A DNA stretch of 64,000 nt, taken from contig NZ_LR215048.1 of assembly GCF_900660745.1 (NCBI RefSeq), forward strand, positions 1,426,001 to 1,490,000. The letters run 5' to 3'. The stretch comes from Haploplasma axanthum. Lineage in GTDB: Bacteria; Bacillota_I; Bacilli_A; Acholeplasmatales; Acholeplasmataceae. The position numbers and the translations under genes were made by a program. This document shows positions 1 through 8,328 of this stretch, one piece after another; the stretch's first letter is position 1; every line of letters starts with the position of its first letter. The notes under the pieces were generated by a model. That model had not been told where the DNA came from. It did not search any database and saw nothing but the letters and a program-made list of their open reading frames with translations.

Positions 1-1758
1 ACTTAGAAGTTTATCGTGATTTCCAGATTCAATAATATCGCCATTTTTCATAACAAGAATTAAATCAGCATTTTTAATTGTTGATAATCTATGTGCAATT
101 ACAAAACTTGTTCTACCTTTCATCAATTCATCCATTGCTTTTTGAATTAATGCTTCAGTTCTAGTATCAACACTTGATGTTGCTTCATCAAGAATTAATA
201 ATGGCGAGTTTTTAATCATTGCACGTGCGATTGTTATTAATTGTTTTTGTCCTTCAGATAAACTTGATTTATCAGTTAAAATAGTTTCATATCCATCTGA
301 TAAAGTTCTAATAAAATGATCAAGTCCTAAAGTTTTACAAGCTTTAACAACATCTTCTTTAGTCACATTTTCTTGACTATAAATTATATTATCATAAACT
401 GTTCCTTCAAAAATCCAAGTATCTTGTAAAACCATACAAAATTGGTCATGAACATTTTCTCTAGTAACATCATTTGTATTAATGCCATCTATTTTGATAC
501 TTCCTTCATTTATTTCATAGAATCTCATTAATAGATTAACAATAGTTGTTTTTCCTGCTCCTGTAGGTCCAACAATAGCAACTTTTTCACCAGCATTAAT
601 TTTCGCACTGAAATCATTAATAATTACTTTTTCAGGATTATATCCGAATTTAACATTTTTAAATTCGACTATTCCTTTTGTATCACTAATTTTTTCTTGT
701 TTATAATCTTCATTTTCAAGTTCTTCTTGTTCTAGAAATTGGAATACTCTCTCACTTGCAGCAGCGGTTAGTTGGAAACTATTAATACCTTGTGCCATTG
801 ATCCTAATGAGTTAGTAAAGAATCCAACATATGACATAAATGCAATAATAACTGAAAATTCAATAATTGTATTAGCTACAAGTACAGCACCAATAATTGA
901 AACTGCAACATAACCTAAATTACCAATAAATGAGAATAAAGGCATCATTAATCCAGAAAAGAATTGTGACTTCCATGCACTATTATAAAGTTTGTCATTA
1001 ATCACTCTAAAGTCCTTTATTGATTTTTTACTTGCATTATATGATTTTACTACACTGTGATTAGTGTATATTTCTTCAACAAAACCATTTAATTCCCCAA
1101 TTTGCATTTGTTGTGCAATAAAATGTTTTTGTGACTTTGACATAATAAATCCTACTAATAAGAATCCTATTATACTAGAACCAATTGCAGCAAAAGCTAA
1201 AATCCAATTAGTAATAAACATCATTAATATTGATCCTAAGAATAATATAATTGCCGAAATAGTACTTGAAATACTTTGATTCATTGTTTGACCAATTGTA
1301 TCAACGTCATTAATAACTCTACTTATTGTATCACCGCTATTTGTTGAGTCAAAATATTTCAATGGAATCTTATTAATCTTTTCAGCTAATTTTTTTCTCA
1401 TATCATTTTCAACTCTTCTAGTGACAGTTGACATAATAAAACTTTGTGTAGCATTTAATAACATAGCGATTACAAATAAAGTAACCAAAGTGATTGTTAT
1501 CTGCTTAACTCGGTCCATATCTATTCTTGTAAATAATGGTAGACCCGTTGTAGTATCAAGTTTCGCTATAACAGCTATCTCGGTAACAAGTTGTTGTAAT
1601 ATTTTTGGACTAGCAACTTGAATAACTGTTGCACCAATAACAGCTAAAATTGCTATTATTATAAACAGATTATATTTTCTAGAAAACTTTAATAATTTTA
1701 CCCATGAATCTTTAAGATTAGTTGGCTTTTCTTTTTTCATCTTTTGATTTCTTTTCAT
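1..1758 (-). CDS. Heterodimeric ABC exporter, canonical-site subunit (3' end cut by window)
   Basis: Type IV ABC exporter half-transporter, transmembrane domain fused to an ATPase domain, probably exporting drugs or lipids across the membrane. No stop codon is reached before the window edge; the last visible residues are the usual KLLS near the end of the ATPase domain, so only a short tail is missing. Start ATG at 1758 overlaps the TGA of the upstream gene (ATGA). Walker A GPTGAGKTT near residue 398, degenerate signature LSEGQ near 499, Walker B LLILDEA with a catalytic Glu near 522, H-loop IAHRLST near 553. A full catalytic Glu and His with a non-consensus signature is the pattern of the active-site subunit of heterodimeric exporters (TM288/BmrD type). 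Partner of the gene at 1755-3518; substrate unknown. Confidence 0.93.
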   Translation of the reverse strand, partial: MKRNQKMKKEKPTNLKDSWVKLLKFSRKYNLFIIIAILAVIGATVIQVASPKILQQLVTEIAVIAKLDTTTGLPLFTRIDMDRVKQITITLVTLFVIAMLLNATQSFIMSTVTRRVENDMRKKLAEKINKIPLKYFDSTNSGDTISRVINDVDTIGQTMNQSISSTISAIILFLGSILMMFITNWILAFAAIGSSIIGFLLVGFIMSKSQKHFIAQQMQIGELNGFVEEIYTNHSVVKSYNASKKSIKDFRVINDKLYNSAWKSQFFSGLMMPLFSFIGNLGYVAVSIIGAVLVANTIIEFSVIIAFMSYVGFFTNSLGSMAQGINSFQLTAAASERVFQFLEQEELENEDYKQEKISDTKGIVEFKNVKFGYNPEKVIINDFSAKINAGEKVAIVGPTGAGKTTIVNLLMRFYEINEGSIKIDGINTNDVTRENVHDQFCMVLQDTWIFEGTVYDNIIYSQENVTKEDVVKACKTLGLDHFIRTLSDGYETILTDKSSLSEGQKQLITIARAMIKNSPLLILDEATSSVDTRTEALIQKAMDELMKGRTSFVIAHRLSTIKNADLILVMKNGDIIESGNHDKLLS

Positions 1759-3518
1759 GCCAATTCCTCCTCACTTAATTGCGATAAGGCAATTTCTTTA
1801 TATACAGAACTTGTTTTTAAAAGTTCATGATGCGTTCCAATGCCAGCAACCTTACCTTCATTTAAAACAACAATTTTATTTGCATCCATAATTGTTCCTA
1901 TTCTTTGAGCAACAATCATACTTGTAACACCTTTTGTTTCTTTTCTCAAAGTTGTACGTAATTTTCTATCTGTTTTATAGTCAAGTGCGCTAAATGAATC
2001 ATCGAAAATTAAGATTTCCGGCTCTCTTGCGATTGCTCTTGCGATTGCAAGTCTTTGTTTTTGACCACCAGATAAATTTGTTCCTCCTTGTGCAACAGGA
2101 GCATCTAGTTTTTCAGGTAATTCTTCAACAAAATCTTTTCCTTGAGCAATCTCTAATGCTTTCCAAACATCATCATCTGTTATATCTTTATATGAACTTT
2201 CTCCATATGCAACATTAAATTTAATTGTTCCTTTAAATAAAACAGCTTTTTGAGGTACATATCCGATTTTATCGTGTAATTCACCTAAACGGTATTTTTT
2301 GATATCTACATCATCAATTAAAATTTCACCTTCAGTTGCATCATAAAATCTTGGTATAAGATTAATTAATGTTGATTTTCCACTACCAGTTGATCCGATA
2401 AAAGCAATCGTTTCTCCTTGATTAACTTTAAAACTAACATCTTTAATAACATATTCTTCAGCACCAGGATATTTAAAACTTACATTTTTAAACTCTACAG
2501 TTCCTTTAACACCATTATCATCTGAAACTCCCGCTCCATCTTTAATTGATGGTTTAGTAAGTAATACTTCATTGATTCTTTTTCCTGAAACAAGTGTTCT
2601 TGGTAAAATAATAAATATCATTACTAACATCATAAATGCCATAACAACTTGCATTGCATATTGAATGAATACAATCATAGATCCAAATAATTCTGTTTGT
2701 AGTAATAAATTACCATGATTTTTATCAATTAAATAAGCTCCTATAACATAGATTGATAATGATAAGAAACTCATTAACATATTGATAAGCGGATTTAACA
2801 TAGACATACTTCTACTTGTAAATAGATTGATGTTAGTTAATTCATCATTTGCCTTTCTAAACTTTTCTTCTTGATATTCCTCAGCATTATATGCTCTAAT
2901 CACACGTACACCTTGTAGGTTTTCTCTTGTAACTACAGTTAATTGATCCACCATTTTTTGAACTTTTTTAAATTTAGGTACCACAAAGAACATAACAACT
3001 AAGACTAATATTAGTAGCAATCCAATAACTGTTCCTGTAGCAATCGACCATTCAGTTCCTTTAACAGTGATTTTTGTTATAGCCCATATCGCTAAAATTG
3101 GTGCCTTAATTAGTAACTGCATTCCCATAGTAATAAACATTTGAACTTGACTAACATCATTTGTCGTTCTAGTTATTAAACTAGCAGTAGAAAAATTGTT
3201 AATATCATTTTTAGTAAATGAGTCAATTTTTTTAAACATTGATATTCTTAATGTTTGTGAGAAAGTTGCTGCAATTCTTGCCATCATAAAACCTACAATA
3301 AATGCGGCTAATAGGCTTCCAAGTGCACATAATAACATATACCCACCATTAATCCATATCTCTTTTAAGACTGGGTTTGGAGTTTGTAACTGTTTAGTAA
3401 CTTGCTCCATATATTCAGGTAATTTTAAATCAAGCCAAACTTGTAATACAATTAAACCGACACTTGCAAGTATCATTATCCATTGTTCAATTTTTAAATA
3501 CTTTAATAATCTAAGCAT
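1755..3518 (-). CDS. Heterodimeric ABC exporter, degenerate-site subunit
   Basis: 587-residue exporter half-transporter: six membrane segments in roughly residues 15-300, then an ATPase domain with Walker A GSTGSGKST near 376 and signature LSGGQ near 483. Walker B is ILIFDDS, with Asp in place of the catalytic Glu (near 501), and the H-loop is AQRIGT with Gln in place of His (near 538). This is the degenerate nucleotide site typical of heterodimeric exporters, complementing the neighbour downstream. RBS GAGGTG precedes the ATG. It overlaps the end of the MarR gene by 8 nt, so regulator and both subunits form one operon. Multidrug or lipid export is inferred from the family; the substrate cannot be read from sequence. 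Confidence 0.93.
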   Translation of the reverse strand: MLRLLKYLKIEQWIMILASVGLIVLQVWLDLKLPEYMEQVTKQLQTPNPVLKEIWINGGYMLLCALGSLLAAFIVGFMMARIAATFSQTLRISMFKKIDSFTKNDINNFSTASLITRTTNDVSQVQMFITMGMQLLIKAPILAIWAITKITVKGTEWSIATGTVIGLLLILVLVVMFFVVPKFKKVQKMVDQLTVVTRENLQGVRVIRAYNAEEYQEEKFRKANDELTNINLFTSRSMSMLNPLINMLMSFLSLSIYVIGAYLIDKNHGNLLLQTELFGSMIVFIQYAMQVVMAFMMLVMIFIILPRTLVSGKRINEVLLTKPSIKDGAGVSDDNGVKGTVEFKNVSFKYPGAEEYVIKDVSFKVNQGETIAFIGSTGSGKSTLINLIPRFYDATEGEILIDDVDIKKYRLGELHDKIGYVPQKAVLFKGTIKFNVAYGESSYKDITDDDVWKALEIAQGKDFVEELPEKLDAPVAQGGTNLSGGQKQRLAIARAIAREPEILIFDDSFSALDYKTDRKLRTTLRKETKGVTSMIVAQRIGTIMDANKIVVLNEGKVAGIGTHHELLKTSSVYKEIALSQLSEEELA

Positions 3519-3951
3519 TTATTTTCACCTCTTTTTCTTCCATAATTGAAGAAATCTTTCTTGTAAGTCTAATAAGTTCTGTTGCATCTTCTTGCCCTAA
3601 TTTTGATAACAATCCTGCAACATCACTAACGATTGTATTAATAATTTTTTTAGCGTATTTTTCACCTTTATCTGTTAATTTAACAATTATTTTCCGTCTA
3701 TCAACCTGATTAACTTCTCTTCTAATATATCCTTTTGATTCTAGTGAATTAAGTATTGCAGCAACTCTTGCTGTAGAAATATTCATCTCATTACTAATAT
3801 CTCCAGGAGTAATATCTTCTTTTTTCATAGTCAATAATTGCATAATAAATCTTTCACCAGCAAATGTGGAGTTAATCTTACGATTAGCTTTCATTTGTCC
3901 TAGGTTATGCATTTCATCTATAAAATCTTTTGCTAAATCATCATATTTCAT
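3511..3951 (-). CDS. MarR-family transcriptional regulator of ABC exporter operon
   Basis: 146-residue winged-helix regulator. The recognition region (INSTFAGERFIMQLL, then DITPGDISNEMNISTARVAAILNSLE, then wing KGYIRREVNQVDRRKIIVKLTDKGE) matches MarR proteins. It is first in a three-gene operon with two ABC exporter subunits, the common Firmicutes arrangement in which the regulator represses its own exporter until ligand binds. Palindromic sequence overlaps its promoter (see the site upstream), supporting autorepression. The ligand is unknown. Confidence 0.9.
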   Translation of the reverse strand: MKYDDLAKDFIDEMHNLGQMKANRKINSTFAGERFIMQLLTMKKEDITPGDISNEMNISTARVAAILNSLESKGYIRREVNQVDRRKIIVKLTDKGEKYAKKIINTIVSDVAGLLSKLGQEDATELIRLTRKISSIMEEKEVKINA

Positions 3952-3969
3952 AATTACACCTCAAATTAT

Positions 3970-4012
3970 CTAACAATGTTAGTATTATAATATCGTTAGT
4001 TATTATTTGCAA
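3970..4012 (-). promoter_or_regulatory. Promoter and probable MarR operator of exporter operon
   Basis: Minus-strand promoter with -35 TTGCAA (4012-4007) and -10 TATAAT (3989-3984), 17-bp spacer. A perfect inverted repeat CTAAC-AAT-GTTAG lies just downstream of the -10 (3970-3982), and another GTTAGT half-site lies inside the spacer (3995-4000). Sites over the spacer and start point are where an autorepressor would bind; the MarR gene begins 18 nt downstream. Operator assignment is inference from position and symmetry. Confidence 0.65.
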
Positions 4013-4083
4013 GAATAAAACTTCTTTTTTTATTATAATACGTTAAATTATACACTACTATTGTGCATTACACAATACATAAA

Positions 4084-4113
4084 TAAAAAAAAAGAACATC
4101 ATACATAATGTTC
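4084..4113 (-). terminator. Intrinsic terminator overlapping the 3' end of the membrane protein gene
   Basis: Minus-strand AGAACAT / ATGTTCT stem (4113-4107 and 4099-4093) followed by a run of U. The upstream arm lies in the last codons of the gene. Confidence 0.75.
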
Positions 4114-4827
4114 TTCAGCTCCATATATTTTTTTTTGATTATAGCTATTGTATAAAAATTTATTAACTCTATAAAAGAAAATAATTGCAAGATTATAAAT
4201 GATTAAAACAAACGGATAATATATGATCATTAATACTATGCTACTTTGAAAAAATGGTATTGCATCGGCACTTAGTAATAAATATATAAATCTATAAGTT
4301 CCTTCATAATCAATAAAATTAGCCATAAAAAGTGCATGGATTGCAATAATAAAAGTTATAATATTTATCTTTAAAACTTCGTCCCTATAATTAAACTTAT
4401 ACTTTGTCATATAAAGCACAGATAAAAAATATAAAATACTATGGCTTAACATTCCTAAGATAAAGCCAGGCATTATATTTAATGCTTTGTGAGTATTCAC
4501 CATATTATTAATATTAAAAACAAGTGTTACCAAATACCCTAAACCAGATATAAATGCTCCTGTTGTTGCAGCGCCTAATAACTCTTTTTTATTTGTTAAA
4601 ATTACTATTGGGAAAAAGAAATAAAATACTGCTGAAAATTCAACAGGATACTTAGTATATTTACCGACAACCATTCCACTTAATACATCAATTGATTTAT
4701 AAATTAATAAAAACAAGGCAATTCCTTTTAAAATTTTCTCATTGCTAAGATAATCTTTTTTTATCATATAAAACGAAATTATTGTAAGTAGAATAAGTAA
4801 TGTAAGTGCTAAAACATTTAAAATCAT
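4099..4827 (-). CDS. Polytopic membrane protein, possibly YwaF/TMEM164-like
   Basis: About 242 residues with some six or seven hydrophobic helices and short charged loops; no enzymatic motif recognised. The start at 4827 is chosen because GGGGAG lies 7 nt before that ATG; a longer frame opening at TTG (4857) has no ribosome site of its own. Size and helix number fit the TMEM164/YwaF group of integral membrane proteins, and the segment PVEFSAVFYFFFPIVIL is where that family has a conserved helix, but the match is weak. It stands alone between an exporter operon and a GNAT gene. Function unknown. Confidence 0.6.
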   Translation of the reverse strand: MILNVLALTLLILLTIISFYMIKKDYLSNEKILKGIALFLLIYKSIDVLSGMVVGKYTKYPVEFSAVFYFFFPIVILTNKKELLGAATTGAFISGLGYLVTLVFNINNMVNTHKALNIMPGFILGMLSHSILYFLSVLYMTKYKFNYRDEVLKINIITFIIAIHALFMANFIDYEGTYRFIYLLLSADAIPFFQSSIVLMIIYYPFVLIIYNLAIIFFYRVNKFLYNSYNQKKIYGAEEHYV

Positions 4828-4890
4828 ATAGATACTCCCCGTATGTTTGAATTTCAAATCAAAAATATTATACTATATTTCTATATTTTT

Positions 4891-5331
4891 TTATATCTTT
4901 TTAATCATTGTGACATATTTACTTTCTTTGTAGCCAAGTTTTTGATATAAAGTTTTTGCACGATAATTTGATCTTCCTACTTCTAATTTAATTGCATACA
5001 CTTCATCTCGATATTTTTCTTCAACAAATTTAAAGATTTTTCTTCCAATTCCATTTCCTTGATATTTATCTCTAATATATAAATCCTCAAAAAAAAGAAT
5101 TGTTCCACCATATTCTGTTGCAAATCCAAAAGCAATAATAAAAAAACCAATCACATCTTTTTTATTAAAAATTAAATATCCATCAATATATGGACTATCC
5201 TCAATAATATGCTTAAAAGTGCTTTCTATTTCTTCATCATTAATCGGATTCTCAACTACTGGAAAAATATAAAATTCTTTTGTCAATTCCAAAAATATTT
5301 CATAGTCATTTTCAGTCATTTTTCTAATCAT
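4891..5331 (-). CDS. GNAT-family N-acetyltransferase
   Basis: 146-residue single-domain acetyltransferase. The acetyl-CoA loop is in motif A around residues 95-110 (LYIRDKYQGNGIGRKIFKFVE, with Q/RxxGxG/A as QGNGIG) and the C-terminal strand YKIKLEVGRSNYRAKTLYQKLGY carries the usual N-x-A-x-x-L-Y-x-K-x-G-F/Y signature (NYRAKTLYQKLGY). RBS GAGAGGAAT lies 8 nt before the ATG. Substrate not predictable; small Firmicutes GNATs of this type acetylate amino groups of small molecules or protein ends. Confidence 0.88.
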   Translation of the reverse strand: MIRKMTENDYEIFLELTKEFYIFPVVENPINDEEIESTFKHIIEDSPYIDGYLIFNKKDVIGFFIIAFGFATEYGGTILFFEDLYIRDKYQGNGIGRKIFKFVEEKYRDEVYAIKLEVGRSNYRAKTLYQKLGYKESKYVTMIKKI

Positions 5332-5422
5332 TCTATCATTCCTCTCATGATTATCAAATTTAGTACAAAACTACCTATATCATTTTTGAACTACTATATC
5401 TAGTATACCATATTAACTATTG

Positions 5423-5453
5423 AAAAAGAAAAAGGTAGCAATACTGCCACCTT
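5423..5453 (-). terminator. Intrinsic terminator of ahpC
   Basis: Minus-strand hairpin AAGGTGGCA / TGCTACCTT with short GTAT loop and one mismatch, followed by U-rich CUUUUUC. It lies just beyond the ahpC stop codon. Confidence 0.8.
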
Positions 5454-5460
5454 AAAATAA

Positions 5461-6024
5461 TTATAATTTCCCTACTAAATCAATTCCAGGTTTTAATGTT
5501 TCTTCTCCTGGATTCCAATTTGCTGGACAAACTTCATCACCATGTTTCGCAACGAATTGTGCAGCTTGTAGTTTTCTAACTAAATCACTTGCACTTCTAC
5601 CAATCCCCATATCATTTACTTCATAAGCAACAATTACACCTTCAGGGTTTACAATAAAACTTCCTCTTAATGCTTGCCAGTTTTCTTCAACTAGTACTTC
5701 AAAATCTTTTGCTAGTTTTCCTGCTGGATCTGCAAGCATTGGAAACTTGATTTTTTTGATTTTACTTGATGCATCATGCCATGCTTTATGTACAAAGTGT
5801 GTATCAGTTGAAACTGAATATACTTCACATCCTAATTTTTTAAATTCATCATAATGATTTGCAAGATCTTCTAATTCTGTAGGACATACAAAACTAAAAT
5901 CAGCTGGATAGAAGACAATTGCATTCCATTTCCCTTCTAAGTCTTTATTAGCAATCTCAATAAACGCATTATCATGATATGCTTGCACACTAAATGGACT
6001 AACTTTTTTCCCAATTAATGACAC
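5461..6024 (-). CDS. ahpC: Peroxiredoxin AhpC
   Basis: 187-residue typical 2-Cys peroxiredoxin that reduces hydrogen peroxide and organic peroxides. Peroxidatic Cys47 lies in FSFVCPTE; resolving Cys166 lies in GDEVCPANWNPG, the AhpC1/AhpC-type C-terminal arm. Starts at GTG (6024) with AAGGTG 7 nt upstream. No ahpF reductase gene is adjacent, so its electron donor is encoded elsewhere or is a thioredoxin/NADH oxidase. Monocistronic, with its own promoter and terminator. Confidence 0.96.
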   Translation of the reverse strand: MSLIGKKVSPFSVQAYHDNAFIEIANKDLEGKWNAIVFYPADFSFVCPTELEDLANHYDEFKKLGCEVYSVSTDTHFVHKAWHDASSKIKKIKFPMLADPAGKLAKDFEVLVEENWQALRGSFIVNPEGVIVAYEVNDMGIGRSASDLVRKLQAAQFVAKHGDEVCPANWNPGEETLKPGIDLVGKL

Positions 6025-6060
6025 TATAAATCACCTTCCTGTTTCTTATTTATACTGCTA

Positions 6061-6089
6061 ATTATACATAGGATAATCTAATATTTCAA
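6061..6089 (-). promoter_or_regulatory. Promoter of ahpC
   Basis: Minus-strand -35 TTGAAA (6089-6084), 17-bp spacer, -10 TATAAT (6066-6061). No clear PerR box (TTATAAT-N-ATTATAA) overlaps it. Confidence 0.7.
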
Positions 6090-6102
6090 ACTTAATGCAT
6101 AT

Positions 6103-7830
6103 TTATTTTTGATATAAACTTTCCATTACATTTTTAGTTTGTTCTTGTAGTTCTTTAATAGCATCATTGCTACTAATTGTTAAATCAGGATAAATTGGTT
6201 TTCCAATTCTTAAATATATTTTTCGCTTCTTTTTCTTTCCAACATATTGAAAGTCAATTAAGATTGGAAGAATTGGTGATGAAGCATTTACTGCTAATTT
6301 AAAAGCTCCTTTTTTAAATTCTCTTAGTTCGTTATCATAAGGAACTAATTCACCTTCCGGATAAAAATGAATCCATTTTCCTTTATTAACAAGTTTAGTC
6401 ATTTCAATAAAAAAAACCTTATTTTCAAATGATGAATCTGGTATCGGAATTGTACCAAACATACTAACTAGACTTCCAATAATAAACCTTTTAAAATTGG
6501 CCTTCATTCCTGTATATGCTACTCTCCGTGGAAAAGCTGCTAATCCAACCATTACAGAATCAAGCATATGAACATGATTTGAAACTAAAATAGCACCATT
6601 GTTTAAATCTTCTAAATTTCTTCTTCCTTCAATTTTGACTTTTAAAAAGAATAGATTATATAACGATAATATTGGTACAGCAAATGCGTAGAAGAATATA
6701 TTCGAAATAATTCTAGTTAGTCGAGATTTTTTTACTTTTTTAATTATTTTTCTTCCTCTTTTAGTATTTACTAACCTCTCATTTTTATTCTCAAAAATCG
6801 CTAGTTTTAGCATACTTTCAAAAGATCGAATAACATTATCCATTTTAAATCTCTTACTTGAATTACGATAAACTCTTTTCATTCTAATTCGTTCTGTTTT
6901 ATTAGTAAACCAATAATCAATCTTTTTAATTAATTCTTTTTTAGTTTTAATTGACAAATTACTTCTTTCATCTAGTGAAAACTCTTTAGTTAAACTTTTT
7001 TTATTACTTATAACTAAAGGAATATTACCTGATGCAAGTATATCAATCCCTTTAACTTCTTCAAGTTCAATTTTTGAAGAGTAAATAAACAAATCTGTAT
7101 TATTAATTGCAATCTTAAGTTCATCTAAATCATCTAAGAGATTGATTCTTACATTATACTTATTTGCTAATTCAATAACTTTATCTAAGTACTTACCGAT
7201 TCCATAAAAATTAACTACAACAGAATTTTTATTTTCATATTTCTTTAATGCTTTAATAATAAATTCTTGTTCATTTCGATGATTAAAATTACCCACCATC
7301 AAAATTCTAAAATCATTTGATTTAACGCTTAGTTTTTCGTTATAAAATGTTTTATTTACTTTTGCATATAAAACATGCAGTTGATTTGGATAATTATATT
7401 TTTTTAATTCCTTTGCTACATGAAATGTAGGGCAATGAACATGCTTAGTTTTTTTGAAAATATTCTTTAAATATCTCATATAAACATATCTTCTTGAAAC
7501 TGACATCTCATCATCATTTTCTAGTAACAATGTCGTAGTTATTGGTTTATTATTATCCTTCGCAAGTTTAAAAAAGTGTTCACTATCCTTTAACGGCATA
7601 AACACATGCATAATATCAATATCTTTAATAAAATTTCGATAGTCATCTTTTATTTTATCATTGAGTATTAATTTTTCTTTTTTATTATATTCAATTTTAT
7701 AGTATAACTCGCTATGATTGATCAAGGGGATAATCATTTTTACTTCATGTCCCTTTTTTTCAAGTTCTTTTTTAAACTTTTCAGCTTGAGCAATACTTTT
7801 ACTATTATCTGCTACAAAAACAATTTTCAT
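6103..7830 (-). CDS. Fusion: GT-B glycosyltransferase (GT4-like) with PlsC-type acyltransferase
   Basis: 575-residue protein with two domains. Residues 1-340 look like a GT-B glycosyltransferase: an N-terminal Rossmann start (KIVFVADNSKSIAQAEKF), an ILMVGNFNHRNEQEFIIKAL nucleotide-sugar domain start near 176, and a degraded EX7E region (IELEEVKGIDILASGNIPLVIS, 254-275). Residues 375-575 are a 1-acylglycerol-3-phosphate acyltransferase domain with NHVHMLD (418-424, the NHX4D motif), a substrate-binding region around GTIPIPDSS, and YPEGEL (490-495, FPEGTR equivalent). One or two hydrophobic helices near 375-398 probably anchor it to the membrane. Inference: it acts on membrane glycolipids or phospholipids, coupling acyl transfer to sugar transfer. 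RBS GGGGG. The fusion is unusual; see findings. Confidence 0.8.
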   Translation of the reverse strand: MKIVFVADNSKSIAQAEKFKKELEKKGHEVKMIIPLINHSELYYKIEYNKKEKLILNDKIKDDYRNFIKDIDIMHVFMPLKDSEHFFKLAKDNNKPITTTLLLENDDEMSVSRRYVYMRYLKNIFKKTKHVHCPTFHVAKELKKYNYPNQLHVLYAKVNKTFYNEKLSVKSNDFRILMVGNFNHRNEQEFIIKALKKYENKNSVVVNFYGIGKYLDKVIELANKYNVRINLLDDLDELKIAINNTDLFIYSSKIELEEVKGIDILASGNIPLVISNKKSLTKEFSLDERSNLSIKTKKELIKKIDYWFTNKTERIRMKRVYRNSSKRFKMDNVIRSFESMLKLAIFENKNERLVNTKRGRKIIKKVKKSRLTRIISNIFFYAFAVPILSLYNLFFLKVKIEGRRNLEDLNNGAILVSNHVHMLDSVMVGLAAFPRRVAYTGMKANFKRFIIGSLVSMFGTIPIPDSSFENKVFFIEMTKLVNKGKWIHFYPEGELVPYDNELREFKKGAFKLAVNASSPILPILIDFQYVGKKKKRKIYLRIGKPIYPDLTISSNDAIKELQEQTKNVMESLYQK

Positions 7831-7887
7831 TTTCAGTCCCCCAACACTATCTATTATATCAAAAAAAGAGGCTCTTATGTCTTTTTA

Positions 7888-7915
7888 AGAAAAAAACGAA
7901 CCTTATTTTGGCTCG
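7888..7915 (-). terminator. Intrinsic terminator of the symporter-gtrA operon
   Basis: Minus-strand CGAGCC / GGTTCG stem (7915-7910 and 7902-7897, one G-U pair) whose upstream arm lies in the last codons of gtrA, followed by a run of U. Confidence 0.75.
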
Positions 7916-8328
7916 TTTTCATCTCTGTATACAACAAACTTTGTATATAAAAATTCTAAAACAAAATTTGTTATCATTGCAAGTGCTAAAACAATATACT
8001 CGTTAGCACCATTTTTCTCAAAATAATTACCCATAATAGCAGATATTGGTGTAAAAACTATATAGAATAATAAAACCAAAAGCATTGCTTTTTTCACGTC
8101 ATTAGTTGCTTTAAAAGTAAACTTTCGATTAAATGTGAAATTCCATATTATTGATAATAATAATGAAATAATATAGTTAATCCCATAATCACCATTAAAT
8201 ATTGGTATCAATTCATTCAGAATTGCAAAACTTGCAATTTGAATAATACCTGCTGATATCGAAAATAAGGTAAATTTCAATACCTGCTTAAAACTACTAT
8301 TTTGCTCCATTTTTTTCTCTCTCTTCAT
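7903..8328 (-). CDS. GtrA-family membrane protein
   Basis: 141-residue protein with four predicted membrane helices and the GtrA family pattern (FTLFSISAGIIQIASFAILNEL, INYIISLLLSIIWNFTFNRKFTFK, near-C-terminal FVLEFLYTKFVVYR). GtrA proteins are linked to moving lipid-linked sugars across the membrane. Start ATG at 8328 overlaps the last base of the upstream stop (TAATG), suggesting translational coupling; a second ATG at 8310 is also possible. It follows a transporter gene, and the glycosyltransferase-acyltransferase fusion lies just downstream. A joint role in glycolipid making is possible but not shown. Confidence 0.85.
   Translation of the reverse strand: MKREKKMEQNSSFKQVLKFTLFSISAGIIQIASFAILNELIPIFNGDYGINYIISLLLSIIWNFTFNRKFTFKATNDVKKAMLLVLLFYIVFTPISAIMGNYFEKNGANEYIVLALAMITNFVLEFLYTKFVVYRDENEPK

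Noticed and set aside
3196-3549. Plus-strand reading frames opposite the ABC exporter genes
   Set aside because: They lie antisense within strongly conserved exporter genes, lack ribosome sites and show no family features; treated as mirror frames.
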